Positions 63,313-64,000 of a DNA stretch of 64,000 bases are shown piece by piece (position 1 is the stretch's first letter; each line of letters opens with the position of its first letter). Location: assembly GCA_963799975.1 (NCBI GenBank), contig CAWCZF010000002.1, positions 496,001-560,000 on the forward strand, in the 5' to 3' direction. A program made the position numbers and the translations under genes. A model generated the notes under the pieces. It saw only the letters and a list, made by a program, of their open reading frames with translations. It was not told the DNA's origin and ran no database searches. Origin of the DNA: Actinoallomurus sp963799975 (GTDB lineage Bacteria; Actinomycetota; Actinomycetes; Streptosporangiales; Streptosporangiaceae).

Positions 63313-63572
63313 GCAAGTCCCCGTCCGTCTCGCGGCCGATCTCGGCGGGCCTCGGCATCGCCGGCGGCCTGATCGCCGGGATGATCTTCAAGCAGACCTG
63401 GAAGCTCCTCGCCCGCGAGGACGACAGCCCCGACGCCGGCGACCTCGACCGCGGCTGGGCCGAGATCATGATCGCGGCCACGATCCAGGGCGCGATCGCC
63501 GGCGCGGTCAAGGCCGCGCTCAACCACGGCTACCTCCTCCACCGCCAGAACGGCGACGAAGACGACGACTGA
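63309..63572 (+). CDS. DUF4235 domain-containing membrane protein
   Basis: An 87-residue protein. ISAGLGIAGGLIAGMIFKQT then WKLLARED is the DUF4235 N-terminal helix, and WAEIMIAATIQGAIAGAVKA the second helix. An acidic tail ends it (NGDEDDD). It is the last gene of the three-gene stress operon, with an ATGA overlap with DUF3618. Confidence 0.92.
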   Translation: MSKSPSVSRPISAGLGIAGGLIAGMIFKQTWKLLAREDDSPDAGDLDRGWAEIMIAATIQGAIAGAVKAALNHGYLLHRQNGDEDDD

Positions 63573-63637
63573 CCCGCCCGCTCCGCCGCGTGAGAGCCTG
63601 ACCGCGGGCACCCACCCCCGTAGACGTGGAGCGGCGG

Positions 63638-64000
63638 ATGAGAACGCGGATCGCGATCCGGCTGACGGCCGGTCTGCTCGGCCTCTGTGCGGCGGCCGGC
63701 CTGTACGTCCTGGGCCGCGCCACCGCACACAGCGGCACACGTGCGGCCGCCGCGTACGCTCGCGGCCTGGCCGCGGGCCGGGACCAGGGCCTCGCCCAGG
63801 GACGCGCGGAGGGCGAGGCCGACGGAGAGACGCACGCGCTGAGCGCGGGCGCGCGCGGCGCGGCCAGGACGGCCTACACCGACGGCTACCGCGCCGGGGC
63901 CGAGGACGTCTTCACCGGCTACGACGGCGGCTGGTCCTACGCGGTGCCCTACGTCGTCACCCTCGCGCGCGGCGGCCCCGGCGTGACGTACCGGTTCGGC
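63638..64000 (+). CDS. Membrane-anchored protein, 3' partial
   Basis: ATG 63638 follows a purine-rich GTGGAGCGGCGG. A membrane anchor (IAIRLTAGLLGLCAAAGLYV, then LG) is followed by a helix with a four-residue Gly repeat (ARGLAAGRDQGLAQGRAEGE). A Tyr/Gly-rich segment continues to the window edge. The frame is open for 121 codons and has no stop, so the end lies outside. No family recognised. Confidence 0.65.
   Translation, partial: MRTRIAIRLTAGLLGLCAAAGLYVLGRATAHSGTRAAAAYARGLAAGRDQGLAQGRAEGEADGETHALSAGARGAARTAYTDGYRAGAEDVFTGYDGGWSYAVPYVVTLARGGPGVTYRFG

Overview
The window is chromosomal DNA of a very GC-rich, morphologically complex actinomycete. The lineage clues are paired WhiJ-type regulators (HTH-DUF5753 plus DUF397), an actinobacterial GlgM/GlgC glycogen pair, an ECF41 (SigJ-type) sigma factor, a SigB/SigF-family sigma factor, a large LuxR-type ATPase regulator, and heavy use of words centred on GTAC. 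A Streptosporangiales/Thermomonosporaceae-like genome is my best guess. No tRNA, rRNA, CRISPR array, insertion sequence or phage was seen.

Layout. 1-6.3 kb: end of an exported protein, a membrane-anchored protein, an MFS exporter and a MacB-like ABC transporter. 6.4-11.4 kb: a 1320-residue fusion of a GT-B glycosyltransferase, an NB-ARC/STAND ATPase and 11 TPR repeats, divergent from a formyltransferase. 11.4-14.5 kb: a PCMT-like methyltransferase, a DUF397/HTH-DUF5753 pair, two small plus-strand genes and a possible micro-ORF. 14.5-18.6 kb: a DUF5107/TPR protein and a GNAT acetyltransferase. 18.6-29.1 kb: a minus-strand biosynthetic operon with its own promoter and terminator. It holds a loading ANL-T-C protein, a C-A(Ser)-T-C protein, a GT20 (OtsA/VldE-like) glycosyltransferase and a cupin-like protein. 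29.5-36.1 kb: zinc-ribbon, lipoprotein, M56-peptidase, PspC, WD40 and serine-hydrolase genes. 36.2-42 kb: an iron-box-controlled siderophore-interacting protein and a five-gene operon for trans-4-hydroxyproline catabolism. 42.4-47.2 kb: an MFS drug exporter, the glgM/glgC pair and a DHFR-like reductase. 47.3-52.5 kb: a LuxR ATPase regulator, a TetM-like ribosome-protection GTPase with an overlapping leader ORF, and a deazaflavin-dependent reductase. 52.6-58.4 kb: SigJ, a four-gene operon (acyl-CoA-dehydrogenase-like, PIG-L, methyltransferase, GT2), Ppx and SigF. 58.5-64 kb: DinB-like, lipoprotein and membrane genes, a TetR/flavin-monooxygenase divergon, and a holin-like/DUF3618/DUF4235 operon behind a SigB-type promoter.

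Two loci deserve most attention. The NRPS/GT20/cupin operon suggests an acyl-seryl product carrying a sugar or pseudosugar unit. The glycosyltransferase-STAND-TPR fusion has near-identical repeats and resembles a conflict or signalling sensor with a glycosyltransferase effector.

Caution: between about 11.4 and 32 kb almost every gene changes reading frame one or more times while the encoded domain sequence stays conserved. I treat these as probable one-base sequence errors and annotate the genes as intact but frame-disrupted. The sequence alone cannot prove this.
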